Part shown: positions 17,950 through 26,526 of the stretch, piece by piece
Layout of the letters: every line of letters begins with the position of its first letter
How positions within the stretch are numbered: position 1 is the stretch's first letter
Assembly (NCBI GenBank): GCA_934130285.1
Contig: CAKOXT010000001.1
Coordinates: 496,001-560,000 of the forward strand
Source: an uncultured Clostridia bacterium
GTDB lineage: Bacteria; Bacillota; Clostridia; TANB77; CAG-508
Length of the DNA stretch: 64,000 nt
Direction of reading: 5' to 3'
The notes under the pieces: model-generated
The model's input: the letters and a program-made list of their open reading frames with translations, nothing else
Told to the model about the DNA's origin: nothing
The model's database searches: none
Made by a program: the position numbers and the translations under genes

Positions 17950-18034
17950 CTTCACATTGTGTTCTCCAATTTATGACATTAAAAATCTTATCTTTTTTGA
18001 TTAACAACTTGGATTCATTTTTAATTTTATACTT

Positions 18035-18970
18035 TTAATTTATTGCCACATTTATTCCTTTGGCAACAATGTCTTTCATGTTATCTATTAGGTCATCTAT
18101 TTCTTTAGGTGTAACAATCATATTGTATTCGCCAATATTTAGGGCATTCTTTACATCTTCGTAATTATCTTTATCATGTAATTGATTTAAATACTCATTT
18201 GACATAGCTTCATCTTGCAATTTTTCAATAAACAAATCTAATCCTTCGCTAACTATTGTTGCAAAATCTAATACTGTTGGAATTCCTATTGCTATAACAG
18301 GTATTCCTAATGTTTCTTTTGAAAGTTCTTTTCTCTTATTTCCAACTCCTGCTCCTGGAATAATACCTGTATCTGAAATTTGTACTGAACTGCTTATTCT
18401 TTCTACACTTTTTGAAGCTAAGCTATCTATTGCTATTATTAGTTTTGGCTTTACATTATCAACTATTCCTTTTAGTATCTCCTGAGTTTCTATTCCTGTG
18501 CTGCCAAGTACACCTGGTGAAATTGCTGAAACTTCTCTGTCATTTTCATTAACATACTGTGGCAAGTATTTAAATATATGTCTTGTAACATCTACACTTT
18601 GTATTACTTTTGGTCCAAGCGAATCTGGAGTTGAATATAAATTTCCCAACCCAACAACTAGAATTTCATCTTTGGGATTTATAAGACCTTTTATCAACTG
18701 TTGAAGTTCACTTGAGATGGTAAATGATATTTTATCTTTTTCATCATTTGTAATATTTCTCATTTTTCTTACATCTATTGTTACATAATTTCCTATTGGC
18801 TTTTGAATTGCCTTGGCTCCTTCGTCATCTTTTACTCTTACATTATAAACATGTATTGTATCTGATATTTGCTTTTCTTCGCTTTCTATTCCTGGTATCT
18901 CTTGAGAAATTTTATTAATCTTTCTGAATACATCTCTTCTCTCTACTGCTAAATCTGTTCTAAAATCCAT
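18035..18970 (-). CDS. gpr: spore protease GPR
   Basis: A 311-residue germination protease that degrades small acid-soluble proteins when spores germinate. It is made as a zymogen in the forespore. Recognised by the N-terminal RTDLAVERRDVF, the GDEILVVGLGN-like strand (EILVVGLGNLYSTPDSLGPKV), ISPGVLGSTGIET, IIAIDSLASKSVERI and GIIPGAGVGNKRKELS. Length is slightly below the usual 320-370. Its Shine-Dalgarno lies inside a 14-bp hairpin shared with the prs terminator. It implies a functioning spore cycle. Confidence 0.93.
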   Translation of the reverse strand: MDFRTDLAVERRDVFRKINKISQEIPGIESEEKQISDTIHVYNVRVKDDEGAKAIQKPIGNYVTIDVRKMRNITNDEKDKISFTISSELQQLIKGLINPKDEILVVGLGNLYSTPDSLGPKVIQSVDVTRHIFKYLPQYVNENDREVSAISPGVLGSTGIETQEILKGIVDNVKPKLIIAIDSLASKSVERISSSVQISDTGIIPGAGVGNKRKELSKETLGIPVIAIGIPTVLDFATIVSEGLDLFIEKLQDEAMSNEYLNQLHDKDNYEDVKNALNIGEYNMIVTPKEIDDLIDNMKDIVAKGINVAIN

Positions 18971-18971
18971 A

Positions 18972-19013
18972 AAAAACCTCCTTTTTATTATTTTTTATCA
19001 AAAGGAGGTTTTT
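18972..19013 (-). terminator. prs terminator hairpin that buries the gpr ribosome site
   Basis: Perfect 14-bp stem (19013-19000 with 18985-18972, minus strand) and a 14-nt loop. The 3' arm contains AAAAGGAGG, the gpr Shine-Dalgarno, 6 nt before the gpr ATG at 18970, and ends in a T-run. It therefore looks like both the prs terminator and a translational lock on gpr in readthrough RNA. Confidence 0.75.
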
Positions 19014-19022
19014 ATTCATTTA

Positions 19023-19970
19023 TTATTCTGATATTTTAAAAATTTCACCTAATGGTCTTTCTTCATGGATTCTTTTTATTGCTTCTCCAAAAGTTGGAGC
19101 TATACTTAGAACTGTTAATTTATCTATTCTTTTTTCTTTTGGAACTGGTACTGTATTTGTTACTACTAATTCTTTTATTGGTGAATTTTTTATTCTTTCA
19201 ATTGCTTCTCCAACTAGAATTCCATGAGTAGCTGCTGCATATATATTTCTTGCTCCATATTTTGATAATACATTAACTGTTTCCATTAAAGTTCCTGCTG
19301 TACTTATTTCATCATCAAAGATTATAGCATTTTTATCTGTTACGTCTCCTATGATTGTACTTGAAATTGCTTTATCATTATTTCCATCTCTTCTTTTATC
19401 AACTAATGCAATTGGGCAATTAAAGAATTTTGAATATTTATAAGCTTTTTTTGCACTTCCGGCATCTGTTGCTATTATTACCATATCTTCTATTTTTTTA
19501 TCTAAAAAGTATTTTTCTAATATGTATTCACCTGTTAGTCTGTCACAATTTATATTAAAGTATGCTTGAATTGCTGCGTTGTGTAAGTCACATGTTATTA
19601 CTCTTGTTGCTCCTGCTGCTTCAATTATTTGTGCCATTAGCTTTGCTGTTATTGGTATACGTGGTTGATCTTTTTTATCTGATCTTGAATATGGAAAATA
19701 TGGTAATACAACATTTATATTTTTGGCTGATGCTCTTTTAGCTGCATCTATTGTTATTAATAATTCCATTATTCTTTCATTTACTGGTGGCTGTGTTGTT
19801 TGAACTATGTATACATCTTTTTCTCTGACTGTTTCTAATAATTGAACAAAATTGTTATCATTTTTAAATTTTAGTGAGTTAATTTTTCCTGGTTCAATTT
19901 TTAGATAGTCACAAATTTCTCCTGCAAATTCTTCAGCTGTTGGACATGCAAATACTTTGATTTCTTTCAT
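19023..19970 (-). CDS. prs: ribose-phosphate pyrophosphokinase
   Basis: A 315-residue PRPP synthetase that converts ribose 5-phosphate and ATP to PRPP. The pyrophosphate-binding region reads PYFPYSRSDKKD, the catalytic flexible loop ALVDKRRDGNN, and the PRPP-binding loop IIFDDEISTAGTLME. The stretch IIATDAGSAKKA replaces the usual SPDxGG, so it is a divergent member. Only 52 nt separate it from gpr, and the intervening hairpin serves both genes. The ATG follows AAAAAAGGAGA. Confidence 0.92.
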   Translation of the reverse strand: MKEIKVFACPTAEEFAGEICDYLKIEPGKINSLKFKNDNNFVQLLETVREKDVYIVQTTQPPVNERIMELLITIDAAKRASAKNINVVLPYFPYSRSDKKDQPRIPITAKLMAQIIEAAGATRVITCDLHNAAIQAYFNINCDRLTGEYILEKYFLDKKIEDMVIIATDAGSAKKAYKYSKFFNCPIALVDKRRDGNNDKAISSTIIGDVTDKNAIIFDDEISTAGTLMETVNVLSKYGARNIYAAATHGILVGEAIERIKNSPIKELVVTNTVPVPKEKRIDKLTVLSIAPTFGEAIKRIHEERPLGEIFKISE

Positions 19971-19995
19971 TTTTTATCTCCTTTTTTATATAATA

Positions 19996-20025
19996 AAAAC
20001 TCCTTTTATTTTATAAAAGAAGTTT
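19996..20025 (-). terminator. hairpin after the hypothetical gene
   Basis: Inverted repeat of about 12 bp with one mismatch, AT-rich loop, and a T-run on the minus side. It lies between the hypothetical gene and prs. Confidence 0.55.
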
Positions 20026-20034
20026 CATTTACGA

Positions 20035-20793
20035 CTATAAATCCAGATCGTCTCCATCTGGATCTCCATCTCCATATGTATCAGTATTTTTTGTTTTATT
20101 TTCTAATTTATTAGATTGCATTTTTTCTATTGCCATTTCTTCATTAACAACAACTCTTGGGCAAACCTCATCAAAATTGTTTTCTACTTTTTTTGAAGTT
20201 TGTTTTATAGGTTCTTTTTCTGTTTGTTCTTGAGATTGTGTTTGATTTTTTTTATTCTTTAATCCTGATATTTTATCTTTTAATTTAGCAAATATACCAG
20301 TTGCTTTTGCTCCAATAGCTCCACCAATAGTAGCTAAAATTCCTATTTTAGCTATTGATTTACTTGCTTTATTTTCAATATTTTCTATATCTTCTTCTGT
20401 TAAATCCTTTTTATCTAACTCTTTTGCTATTTCTTCTGCAATTTCATCACCTTCAATAATTAGGTCATCTGCAGAAATGTCTTTAAAATCTATTCCTACT
20501 TTGCTAAGTTCCTCCACATGTGTTATAAACTCAGCAACATTCGATATTTTTGATATATCACTCATTGAATCTAAGCATACACTTCCATTATCATGTAAAA
20601 AAATTGAATATGGTGATTTACTATTTTGATTAACTCTTTTAAAAATCATATTTCCTATTGCTTCTGCAATTACTGGACTTGTTTTAGCATACTTCATATA
20701 TTCTCTACTTACAAATGACATGTACTTTGGATTATCACTTCTTATAATCTTGTTCATGTTGTTTAAATATTTTTTTACACTTTCTTCTTCCAT
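20035..20793 (-). CDS. hypothetical protein with central hydrophobic segment and acidic tail
   Basis: Not recognised. I place the start at ATG 20793, behind a strong AAGGAG site, giving 252 residues; the open frame extends upstream into the yebC terminator but that part is not protein-like. Visible parts: a helical N-terminus, a mixed domain (YSIFLHDNGSVCLDSMSD), an acidic helical stretch (DLTEEDIENIENKASKS), a glycine/alanine-rich hydrophobic segment near residues 150-170 (IGILATIGGAIGAKATGIFA), a Lys/Gln-rich linker, and an acidic end (GDGDPDGDDLDL). The hydrophobic part could be one membrane span. It sits between yebC and prs with hairpins on both sides, so it is probably its own transcript. 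Confidence 0.6.
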   Translation of the reverse strand: MEEESVKKYLNNMNKIIRSDNPKYMSFVSREYMKYAKTSPVIAEAIGNMIFKRVNQNSKSPYSIFLHDNGSVCLDSMSDISKISNVAEFITHVEELSKVGIDFKDISADDLIIEGDEIAEEIAKELDKKDLTEEDIENIENKASKSIAKIGILATIGGAIGAKATGIFAKLKDKISGLKNKKNQTQSQEQTEKEPIKQTSKKVENNFDEVCPRVVVNEEMAIEKMQSNKLENKTKNTDTYGDGDPDGDDLDL

Positions 20794-20865
20794 TTCTTTC
20801 TCCTTGATTTTTTTGAGTATCTTCTTTGAAATTATAGCATATGGCCGAAAAGATAACAACATAAA

Positions 20866-20898
20866 TAACAAAAATGGACATTCTAAAATGTCCATTTT
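20866..20898 (-). terminator. yebC terminator
   Basis: Perfect 10-bp stem (20898-20889 with 20880-20871) with an 8-nt loop and a T-run on the minus strand, just after the yebC stop. Confidence 0.85.
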
Positions 20899-20902
20899 AT
20901 TT

Positions 20903-21631
20903 TTATTCTTCATCCCAGTTATGGTATACATCTGATACATCATCTAAATCATCAAGTTTTTCTAAGAAGTTTTCCATTCTTTCTGCATCTTTTTCACTCA
21001 ATTTTACATATGTATTTGGTACCATTCTTACTTCAGCTTCAACAAATTCTAAATTATTTTTCTCTAATTCTTCTCTTACTGCTGAGAAATTTTCTGGTGC
21101 TGTTGTGATTTCATAGCATTCGTCTTGTGCTTCAAAATCTTCTGCTCCAGCATCTATTGCTAATAGCATTAAATCGTCTTCGCTCATTGATGTGCTTTCT
21201 TTTTCTATTACTATAACACCTTTTTTCTCAAACATGTATGAGACACATCCTGTTGTTCCTAAATTTCCACCTGCTTTATCAAATACATGTCTTATATCTG
21301 CTGCTGTTCTATTTCTATTATCTGTTGATGCATTTACTATAACAGCTACTCCTGAAACTCCATATCCTTCATATGTAATCTCTTCGTAGTTTGTAGAATC
21401 ATTAGATCCAGATGCTTTTTTGATTGCGTTGTTTATTGTATCGTTTGGCATGTTTGCTGCCTTACATTTTGCTATAACATCTTTTAATTTAGAATTACCT
21501 GCAGGATCAGGTCCACCTTGTTTTACTGCTATTAATAATTCTCTACCTAATTTTGTGAAAACTTTTCCTCTTGCAGCATCTGCTTTTCCTTTTTTGGCTG
21601 CAATGTTATGCCATTTACTATGTCCTGACAT
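20903..21631 (-). CDS. yebC: YebC/PmpR-family regulatory protein
   Basis: A 242-residue YebC/TACO1 family member. The N-terminal signature MSGHSKWHNIAAKKGKADAARGK and the central YEEITYEGYGVSGVAVIV are diagnostic. The family was first described as transcriptional regulators; more recent work ties members to translation of polyproline stretches. It stands alone, with a strong AAAAGGAGG site and its own terminator. Confidence 0.93.
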   Translation of the reverse strand: MSGHSKWHNIAAKKGKADAARGKVFTKLGRELLIAVKQGGPDPAGNSKLKDVIAKCKAANMPNDTINNAIKKASGSNDSTNYEEITYEGYGVSGVAVIVNASTDNRNRTAADIRHVFDKAGGNLGTTGCVSYMFEKKGVIVIEKESTSMSEDDLMLLAIDAGAEDFEAQDECYEITTAPENFSAVREELEKNNLEFVEAEVRMVPNTYVKLSEKDAERMENFLEKLDDLDDVSDVYHNWDEE

Positions 21632-21761
21632 GGTTAATTCCTCCTTTTAATTTTTTATTATACAAAATAATTTGTATGCGATTTTTTACTTATATATATT
21701 ATCACACTTTTTTCTTTTTGTGTAGCCCTTTACGTGGATTTTTATTTTATATTTAGATAAT

Positions 21762-21788
21762 AACAAAAAACACAGGTACTCCTGTGTT
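21762..21788 (-). terminator. terminator of the 59-residue membrane protein gene
   Basis: Perfect 8-bp stem (21788-21781 with 21776-21769), loop of four, then TTTTTTG on the minus strand, 40 nt after the small gene's stop. Confidence 0.85.
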
Positions 21789-21828
21789 CTTCGTTATTAA
21801 ATCATTATTCAATTTTTTCATTCTTTGG

Positions 21829-22008
21829 TCATTTTACTGTGATGAGTTTATATAAGCCTCCGATTCCTGATATTGCTCCAGCATATTCTAAATATCTGTA
21901 TGCTTCGTCATTAAACATTACATGACAGATTGCACATATGGAGCAAACTCCAATCATCAATATAACATACATAAACCATCCAAATAACTTCATGAATGTC
22001 CGCATCAT
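21829..22008 (-). CDS. small membrane protein, 59 residues
   Basis: A short gene of unknown family. It begins ATG-ATG at 22008, 8 nt after a perfect AGGAGG (22022-22017), and ends with TGA at 21829. The product starts MMRTFMKLFGWFMYVILMIG and has one strongly hydrophobic, Cys-containing span at residues 8-31, then a short soluble tail (YLEYAGAISGIGGLYKLITVK) with a second weak hydrophobic patch. Promoter, ribosome site and terminator are all present, so it is a complete transcription unit. Codon use (CGG, GGA, GGC, CTC) is less AT-biased than its neighbours. Its role is unknown. Confidence 0.75.
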   Translation of the reverse strand: MMRTFMKLFGWFMYVILMIGVCSICAICHVMFNDEAYRYLEYAGAISGIGGLYKLITVK

Positions 22009-22037
22009 ATCTGATACCTCCTATGAATGATATAATT

Positions 22038-22066
22038 ATTATACAACTTTAATATTTTCGTTTCAA
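22038..22066 (-). promoter_or_regulatory. promoter of the 59-residue protein gene
   Basis: Minus strand TTGAAA (22066-22061), 17-nt spacer, TATAAT (22043-22038). It sits just after the LPxTG gene's stop. Confidence 0.75.
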
Positions 22067-22088
22067 TAGCTTTACATAATTCAAAATA

Positions 22089-24302
22089 TTATTTTATTTT
22101 CTTATATTTTATGTAACTTGTTACTGCACATGCACTTGAAATGATCATGCCAATTACAATTAAGAATCCATTCCATCCTGTTTTAGGTAAATTTGTATCA
22201 CTTGTTGTTTTTGATCCGCCATTACTATTTGAAGAATTACTTATAGTGCTTGTTGTTTGATTTTTAGTATTATTATTTTTATTGCTGTTAGTATTATTTG
22301 CATTATTATTTTTGTTATCATTTTTATTGTTAACTTTGTTGTCAGCTTTGTTATTATCTTTGTTATCATCTTTGTTATCATCTTTGTTATCGTCTTTGTT
22401 ATCGTCTTTGTTGTCGTCTTTGCTATCGCCTTTGCTATCGTCTTTATTATCGTCTTTGTTGTCGTCTTTATTATCATCTTTGTTGTCATCTTTGTTGTCA
22501 TCTTTATTATTGTTAATTGAATTAACTTGAATAGCTTCAACATGTGTGTTTCCAGCTTCGTCTTCTACATAGATAGTATATATACCATTTTCAGTTATAT
22601 TAATTATTCCTGTTGCTTCTTTGCCATCATTTTCATTTTCAATTTCAAGCTCTTGACCTTTTTCATTAAAATATTCTGATGTTTGTTCACCTTTTGCAAA
22701 TTTTATTTTAGCTATTTTTGTTAAATTGTCTATTGCTGTAATTGTTAGTTTTATATTTTTTTCATTTGGTTGTTCTGCACTTAATCTTATTTCTGGCGCT
22801 GTTTTGTCTATTATAAAAGTAACTTTTGTTTCATTTTTTGCTTTGTCAGTTGCTGTTAATTCATATAATCCTTCTTCAGATATTTCTGTTTTATTTTGAT
22901 AATTTTCAACTACTTCATTATTTTTCTTTAAGATAATTTTATCTAAATTCTCATCTATAACTTCAGGTGTAACTGATGTTTTATATATTTTTTTATTTTC
23001 AACTCCGGTAATTTCTGGAGCTTTTGTATCAGGGTCTGGTGTTGGTTCTGGATTTTTATCTTCTATTCCAGTTACATCCCTTGTAATCATTGCTTTATAT
23101 CCATTTTCGTCTTCAATGTATATGTTGATTGTGCAATTTTTCTCAACTGTATATTTTCCAGTTACTTCTCTTCCTTTTTCAATATTGATATTTTCTCCAT
23201 TTGTTTTGAAGTAATCTATATCTATATCATTTCCTACCGCAACTTTCATCTTAACTATATCAGCTAATGAATCTTTTGCAGTAATTGTTAATTCTTTTTT
23301 ATTTTCTTCATTTTGAGAAAGTAATATTTCAATTGAATTTGTCGCACTAACTCTGAATTGTGTTATCTTTTTGTAACCAGCTTCATCTTCTACATAGATT
23401 AAATAATCTCCATCTTCTTCTATTGTATGTGTAAGATTTATTTCTTTTGCTGGTGTTATTGTAAGGATTTTTCCATTAGTGTTAAAGTCATCTATATTAT
23501 TAATTTCAGATCTTTTGGCTATTTTAATTTTGGTTATATTACATACTGTATCTATTGCTTGTAATTTTATTTCTCTTGCTGAACTTGCAATCTTTAAATT
23601 TGTCGTTATTGGAGTTTTGTTCTCACCTAAATATATTTGCTTTATACTACTATTTCCTTTGTCGTCCTCAGCATATATAACATACAAACCTTCTTTTGTT
23701 GCTGATGTATATTTTACGTTTACATCTTCGCTCTCTACAAATTCTATTTCATCACCTGTTGTTTTAAAATCTATTTTATCATCATATTTTTCTTTCTTAG
23801 CTATTTTTATTAATTTGATAATATTGCTTTTACTAGTTATTTGTATGTTTAAGTTAAATAAATTTTCCTCATCTCTTGTTAAAGTGATCTCTGGAGACTC
23901 TGCTGGATCTTTTATTGTTATGTGATTTAACATTCTGTCTCCTCTTTCATTTTTTGTGTATATTGTATAAGTGCCATATCCATCCATTTCAAAAGATTCA
24001 GTAATTTCTTTTGATGGTGTTATATCAAAACTATAAACATCTTCGTTTGATTCTTCAAAGTAAGATATATCTGCTAATTTTATTTCTTTATGTACATATT
24101 TTAAATCTGTTATATTATAAGTTGTATCTTTAGCTGCGATAGTTATTGTATTTGAAGTCCTTTTTACTTTCACACTTAAAGTTGTTTCAGCTCCAACCAT
24201 TTCGTTATTCTCTATTTCAAACGCATTTGCGATTATTGGTAATATCATTTGTGAAATTAGTATTCCTATCATTAAAATTGATATGATTAATTTTTTTCTC
24301 AT
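22089..24302 (-). CDS. LPxTG cell-wall-anchored protein with repeated beta domains and Asp-rich stalk
   Basis: A 737-residue secreted surface protein. An N-terminal signal peptide (residues 1-27, ending IANAFE) is followed by about five copies of an 85-residue repeat, each ending in a form of YTIYVEDEAGN. One differing Ig-like domain (from PDTKAPEITG) lies between copies four and five. A stalk of NKDD/SKDD repeats covers roughly residues 597-660. The sortase signal is LPKTG at 705-709, then a hydrophobic span and a basic tail (YIKYKKIK). The repeats look like bacterial adhesin or surface-layer modules; ligand unknown. No sortase gene is in the window. The gene is monocistronic, downstream of the two-component system. 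Confidence 0.85.
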   Translation of the reverse strand: MRKKLIISILMIGILISQMILPIIANAFEIENNEMVGAETTLSVKVKRTSNTITIAAKDTTYNITDLKYVHKEIKLADISYFEESNEDVYSFDITPSKEITESFEMDGYGTYTIYTKNERGDRMLNHITIKDPAESPEITLTRDEENLFNLNIQITSKSNIIKLIKIAKKEKYDDKIDFKTTGDEIEFVESEDVNVKYTSATKEGLYVIYAEDDKGNSSIKQIYLGENKTPITTNLKIASSAREIKLQAIDTVCNITKIKIAKRSEINNIDDFNTNGKILTITPAKEINLTHTIEEDGDYLIYVEDEAGYKKITQFRVSATNSIEILLSQNEENKKELTITAKDSLADIVKMKVAVGNDIDIDYFKTNGENINIEKGREVTGKYTVEKNCTINIYIEDENGYKAMITRDVTGIEDKNPEPTPDPDTKAPEITGVENKKIYKTSVTPEVIDENLDKIILKKNNEVVENYQNKTEISEEGLYELTATDKAKNETKVTFIIDKTAPEIRLSAEQPNEKNIKLTITAIDNLTKIAKIKFAKGEQTSEYFNEKGQELEIENENDGKEATGIINITENGIYTIYVEDEAGNTHVEAIQVNSINNNKDDNKDDNKDDNKDDNKDDNKDDSKGDSKDDNKDDNKDDNKDDNKDDNKDNNKADNKVNNKNDNKNNNANNTNSNKNNNTKNQTTSTISNSSNSNGGSKTTSDTNLPKTGWNGFLIVIGMIISSACAVTSYIKYKKIK
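22321..22512 (-). repeat. 12-bp tandem repeat encoding the Asn-Lys-Asp-Asp stalk
   Basis: About 16 imperfect copies of a 12-bp unit coding Asp-Asn/Ser-Lys-Asp, with mainly synonymous variation (ATC/GTC, TTG/TTA). Such arrays expand and contract by slippage in multiples of 12 bp, keeping the frame. The array is also open in other frames on both strands, which is a repeat artefact. Confidence 0.85.
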
Positions 24303-24390
24303 TTACATCCCTCCTCGAGTAGTTATTATACCACGATTTTGCTATTTTTAAAAGCCTAATAAAGCTAGTTTGTAGTATTTTATTAATAAT

Positions 24391-24470
24391 AAAAAGGCAA
24401 GATATTTTTGAACTGTACCCACCAGAGTAGATATTTATAAAGTTCATTTCATTTTGATCCTGCCTTTTTA
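24391..24470 (-). terminator. nested-stem terminator after the histidine kinase
   Basis: Outer 9-bp stem (24461-24469 with 24391-24399) enclosing a second stem (24441-24446 with 24409-24414) over 80 nt, with a T-run on the minus side. It lies between the kinase stop and the LPxTG gene. Confidence 0.6.
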
Positions 24471-24492
24471 TAATAATTTTTATTATATTTTA

Positions 24493-25614
24493 CTATATAA
24501 TTCTTATTTTATTTTTACTCTTACTTTCTTCATATGGCAATTCTACTATAAATGTTGTTCCTTTCCCCTTCTTACTTTCAATTCTTATTTCGCCATCTGA
24601 AAGTGTTATAATTCTTTTTACAATTGATAATCCCAGTCCACTTCCTTCACTACCATGGGATTCATCAACTTGATAAAATCTTTCAAAAGCTTTTCTTTTT
24701 TCCGCTTCTGTCATTCCAATTCCATCATCTTGAATTGATATAATCGCTTTCTCTTCTTTATTTTTTATTGTTATATGTATATGTCCATTATTATTAGTAA
24801 ATTTAATTGCATTATCTAATAAGTTCATCCATACTTGATGCAGTAATTCTTCATCTCCATTTATTACTGTATCAGGTAAATCATAATTTATTTCTATCTG
24901 TTTTTCTGCTCTTTTATTATCTAATAATAAAATTACTTTCTTAATTTGTTCACCGATATTTACATCTTTTTTATTATTTAATTTTTCTTTGTTCTGTAAT
25001 TTGGATAATTTTAATATATTACTACTTATATTAAGTAATCTATCTGATTCTTCGACTATAATTTCCATATACTCTTTTTTCTCTTCTTCTGTTAAATCTG
25101 CTTCTTCTAACAATTGAGCGAATCCCTTAATTGAGCTAATTGGAGTTTTCATTTCATGTGACATATTGTTTATAAAATCTTTTTGCAAAATTTCTATTTT
25201 ACTTAAGTCTTTAACCATGACATTAAAGTTCTTTGTTAGTTCACCTATTTCATCTTCTCTTTGTGTTTCTAGTTGAATTTCAAAATCTCCTGCTGCTACT
25301 TTTTGAGTTGCTTCATTTAATTGTTTTATTGGCTTTAATATCTTTTTCGCACTATATCTCATTATTATAATAATAAAACCAACTGAGGTTCCTATTGATA
25401 TAACGACGCTTCTTTGCACAATTCCTACAACTTCCGTAGCTTCTATTTTTTCTCCATTCTTATTGCTCTCTTCTACTTTACGTTGTAATGCGTTACTTAC
25501 ACTGAAATAAAATATCAATATTGATACAATCATTAGTGTAATAAATACTATAACAAATTCTTTTATTAAATTTCTCTGTAAAGATTTGTGTCTACCTAAT
25601 ATTCTTTCTAACAT
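24493..25614 (-). CDS. two-component sensor histidine kinase
   Basis: A 373-residue membrane kinase. Two membrane spans lie near residues 17-38 and 70-87 and flank only about 30 extracellular residues. A HAMP linker follows (KILKPIKQLNEATQKVAAGDFEIQL), then the HisKA dimer domain with phospho-His in FINNMSHEMKTPISS, and a HATPase_c domain with N-box (LLDNAIKF), G1 (DDGIGM) and G2 (GSGLGLSI). The short sensor loop suggests membrane or envelope sensing. The response regulator gene precedes it by 51 nt. It resembles envelope-stress kinases, but the signal cannot be told. Confidence 0.88.
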   Translation of the reverse strand: MLERILGRHKSLQRNLIKEFVIVFITLMIVSILIFYFSVSNALQRKVEESNKNGEKIEATEVVGIVQRSVVISIGTSVGFIIIIMRYSAKKILKPIKQLNEATQKVAAGDFEIQLETQREDEIGELTKNFNVMVKDLSKIEILQKDFINNMSHEMKTPISSIKGFAQLLEEADLTEEEKKEYMEIIVEESDRLLNISSNILKLSKLQNKEKLNNKKDVNIGEQIKKVILLLDNKRAEKQIEINYDLPDTVINGDEELLHQVWMNLLDNAIKFTNNNGHIHITIKNKEEKAIISIQDDGIGMTEAEKRKAFERFYQVDESHGSEGSGLGLSIVKRIITLSDGEIRIESKKGKGTTFIVELPYEESKSKNKIRII

Positions 25615-25665
25615 TTTCTATTTGTGTAACCAATTAAATATTTCATTTAACTGGTCTCCTTTCTT

Positions 25666-26337
25666 TTATTTGATTATTGCTTTATATCCAATTCCTCTTA
25701 TTGTTACTATTTCAAATTCATTTATATCCTCTAATTTCTCTCTTAATCTTTTTATATGTACATCTACAGTTCTAAAATCTGATTCATTTTCTAAGCCCCA
25801 TATTTCTTCGATTAAATCTTGTCTTTTAAAAATAGTATCTGGCGTACTTAACATTTTGTATAGCAAATAGAACTCTTTTTGTGTTAATTGATATACTTTA
25901 TCTTTTTTTCTTATTTCTAGTTTATCATAATCTAATTCTACATCACCTATTTTAATCTTTTTTTCATTTGCTTGATTAGATCGCTTTAATAGTGATTTTA
26001 CTCTCATTATTAATTCATCAATATTTATTGGCTTTACCATGTAATCATCTGCACCAAGAGAAAAGCCAACTCTTTTATCTTCTATATCTTCTTTAGCTGT
26101 TATTATTAAAATTGGTGTATTGTAATTTGCATCTCTCAATTCTTTTATTAACTCATATCCATTCATTTCTGGCATCATTATATCTGTAACAATTAAATCC
26201 ACATACTGGCGATCCATTAATTCTAATGCTTCTTCACCATTTTTGGTATCAAATACTGTATAGTTTGCTTTTTCTAAACACGTTACTATAAGTTTTCTTA
26301 AATTCTTATCATCTTCTACAACTAATATTTTAAACAT
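25666..26337 (-). CDS. OmpR/PhoB-family response regulator
   Basis: A 223-residue response regulator. The receiver domain has the acidic pocket VEDDKN, the phospho-acceptor Asp in LIVTDIMMPEMNGYE, Thr in ILIITAKED and Lys in DYMVKPI. The C-terminal half is a winged-helix DNA-binding domain (KLEIRKKDKVYQLTQKEFYLLYKML ... RTVDVHIKRLREKLE). It is the first gene of the operon with the histidine kinase. The start is ATG at 26337 behind AAAGAGAGG. Confidence 0.92.
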   Translation of the reverse strand: MFKILVVEDDKNLRKLIVTCLEKANYTVFDTKNGEEALELMDRQYVDLIVTDIMMPEMNGYELIKELRDANYNTPILIITAKEDIEDKRVGFSLGADDYMVKPINIDELIMRVKSLLKRSNQANEKKIKIGDVELDYDKLEIRKKDKVYQLTQKEFYLLYKMLSTPDTIFKRQDLIEEIWGLENESDFRTVDVHIKRLREKLEDINEFEIVTIRGIGYKAIIK

Positions 26338-26414
26338 TTCTACCTCTCTTTTTAGAAAAAATTTATAAAATAAATTTTGTATGCAATTGTAATTAATGCA
26401 TTATATTAAAAAAT

Positions 26415-26472
26415 AGAAGTAGCCTATTTTCATTTAAAAGGGGATAATGAAAATATAAAAATGGCTACTTCT
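26415..26472 (-). terminator. nested-stem hairpin after dgkA
   Basis: Outer perfect 10-bp stem (26415-26424 with 26463-26472) and inner perfect 9-bp stem (26426-26434 with 26446-26454). It lies between dgkA and the response regulator. The T-run is modest, so terminator function is probable rather than certain; it might instead be a leader structure of the two-component operon. Confidence 0.55.
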
Positions 26473-26526
26473 AAGTTGACTATAATATACCAGCTTTTTA
26501 TGAACTGTTTATGAACTATTTATATT

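Noticed and set aside
20794..20943. N-terminal extension of the hypothetical gene at 20035-20793
   Set aside because: It runs back through the yebC terminator and end of yebC and has no ribosome site, whereas ATG 20793 has AAGGAG.
22241..22543. Several overlapping open frames in other phases and on the opposite strand of the Asp-rich repeat
   Set aside because: They arise because the 12-bp unit contains no stop in those frames. Their predicted proteins are low-complexity strings with no ribosome site.
24391..24470. End of an insertion sequence (TGAACTGTACCC resembles some IS termini)
   Set aside because: No transposase, no second end and no target duplication are visible, and the position and T-run fit a terminator better.
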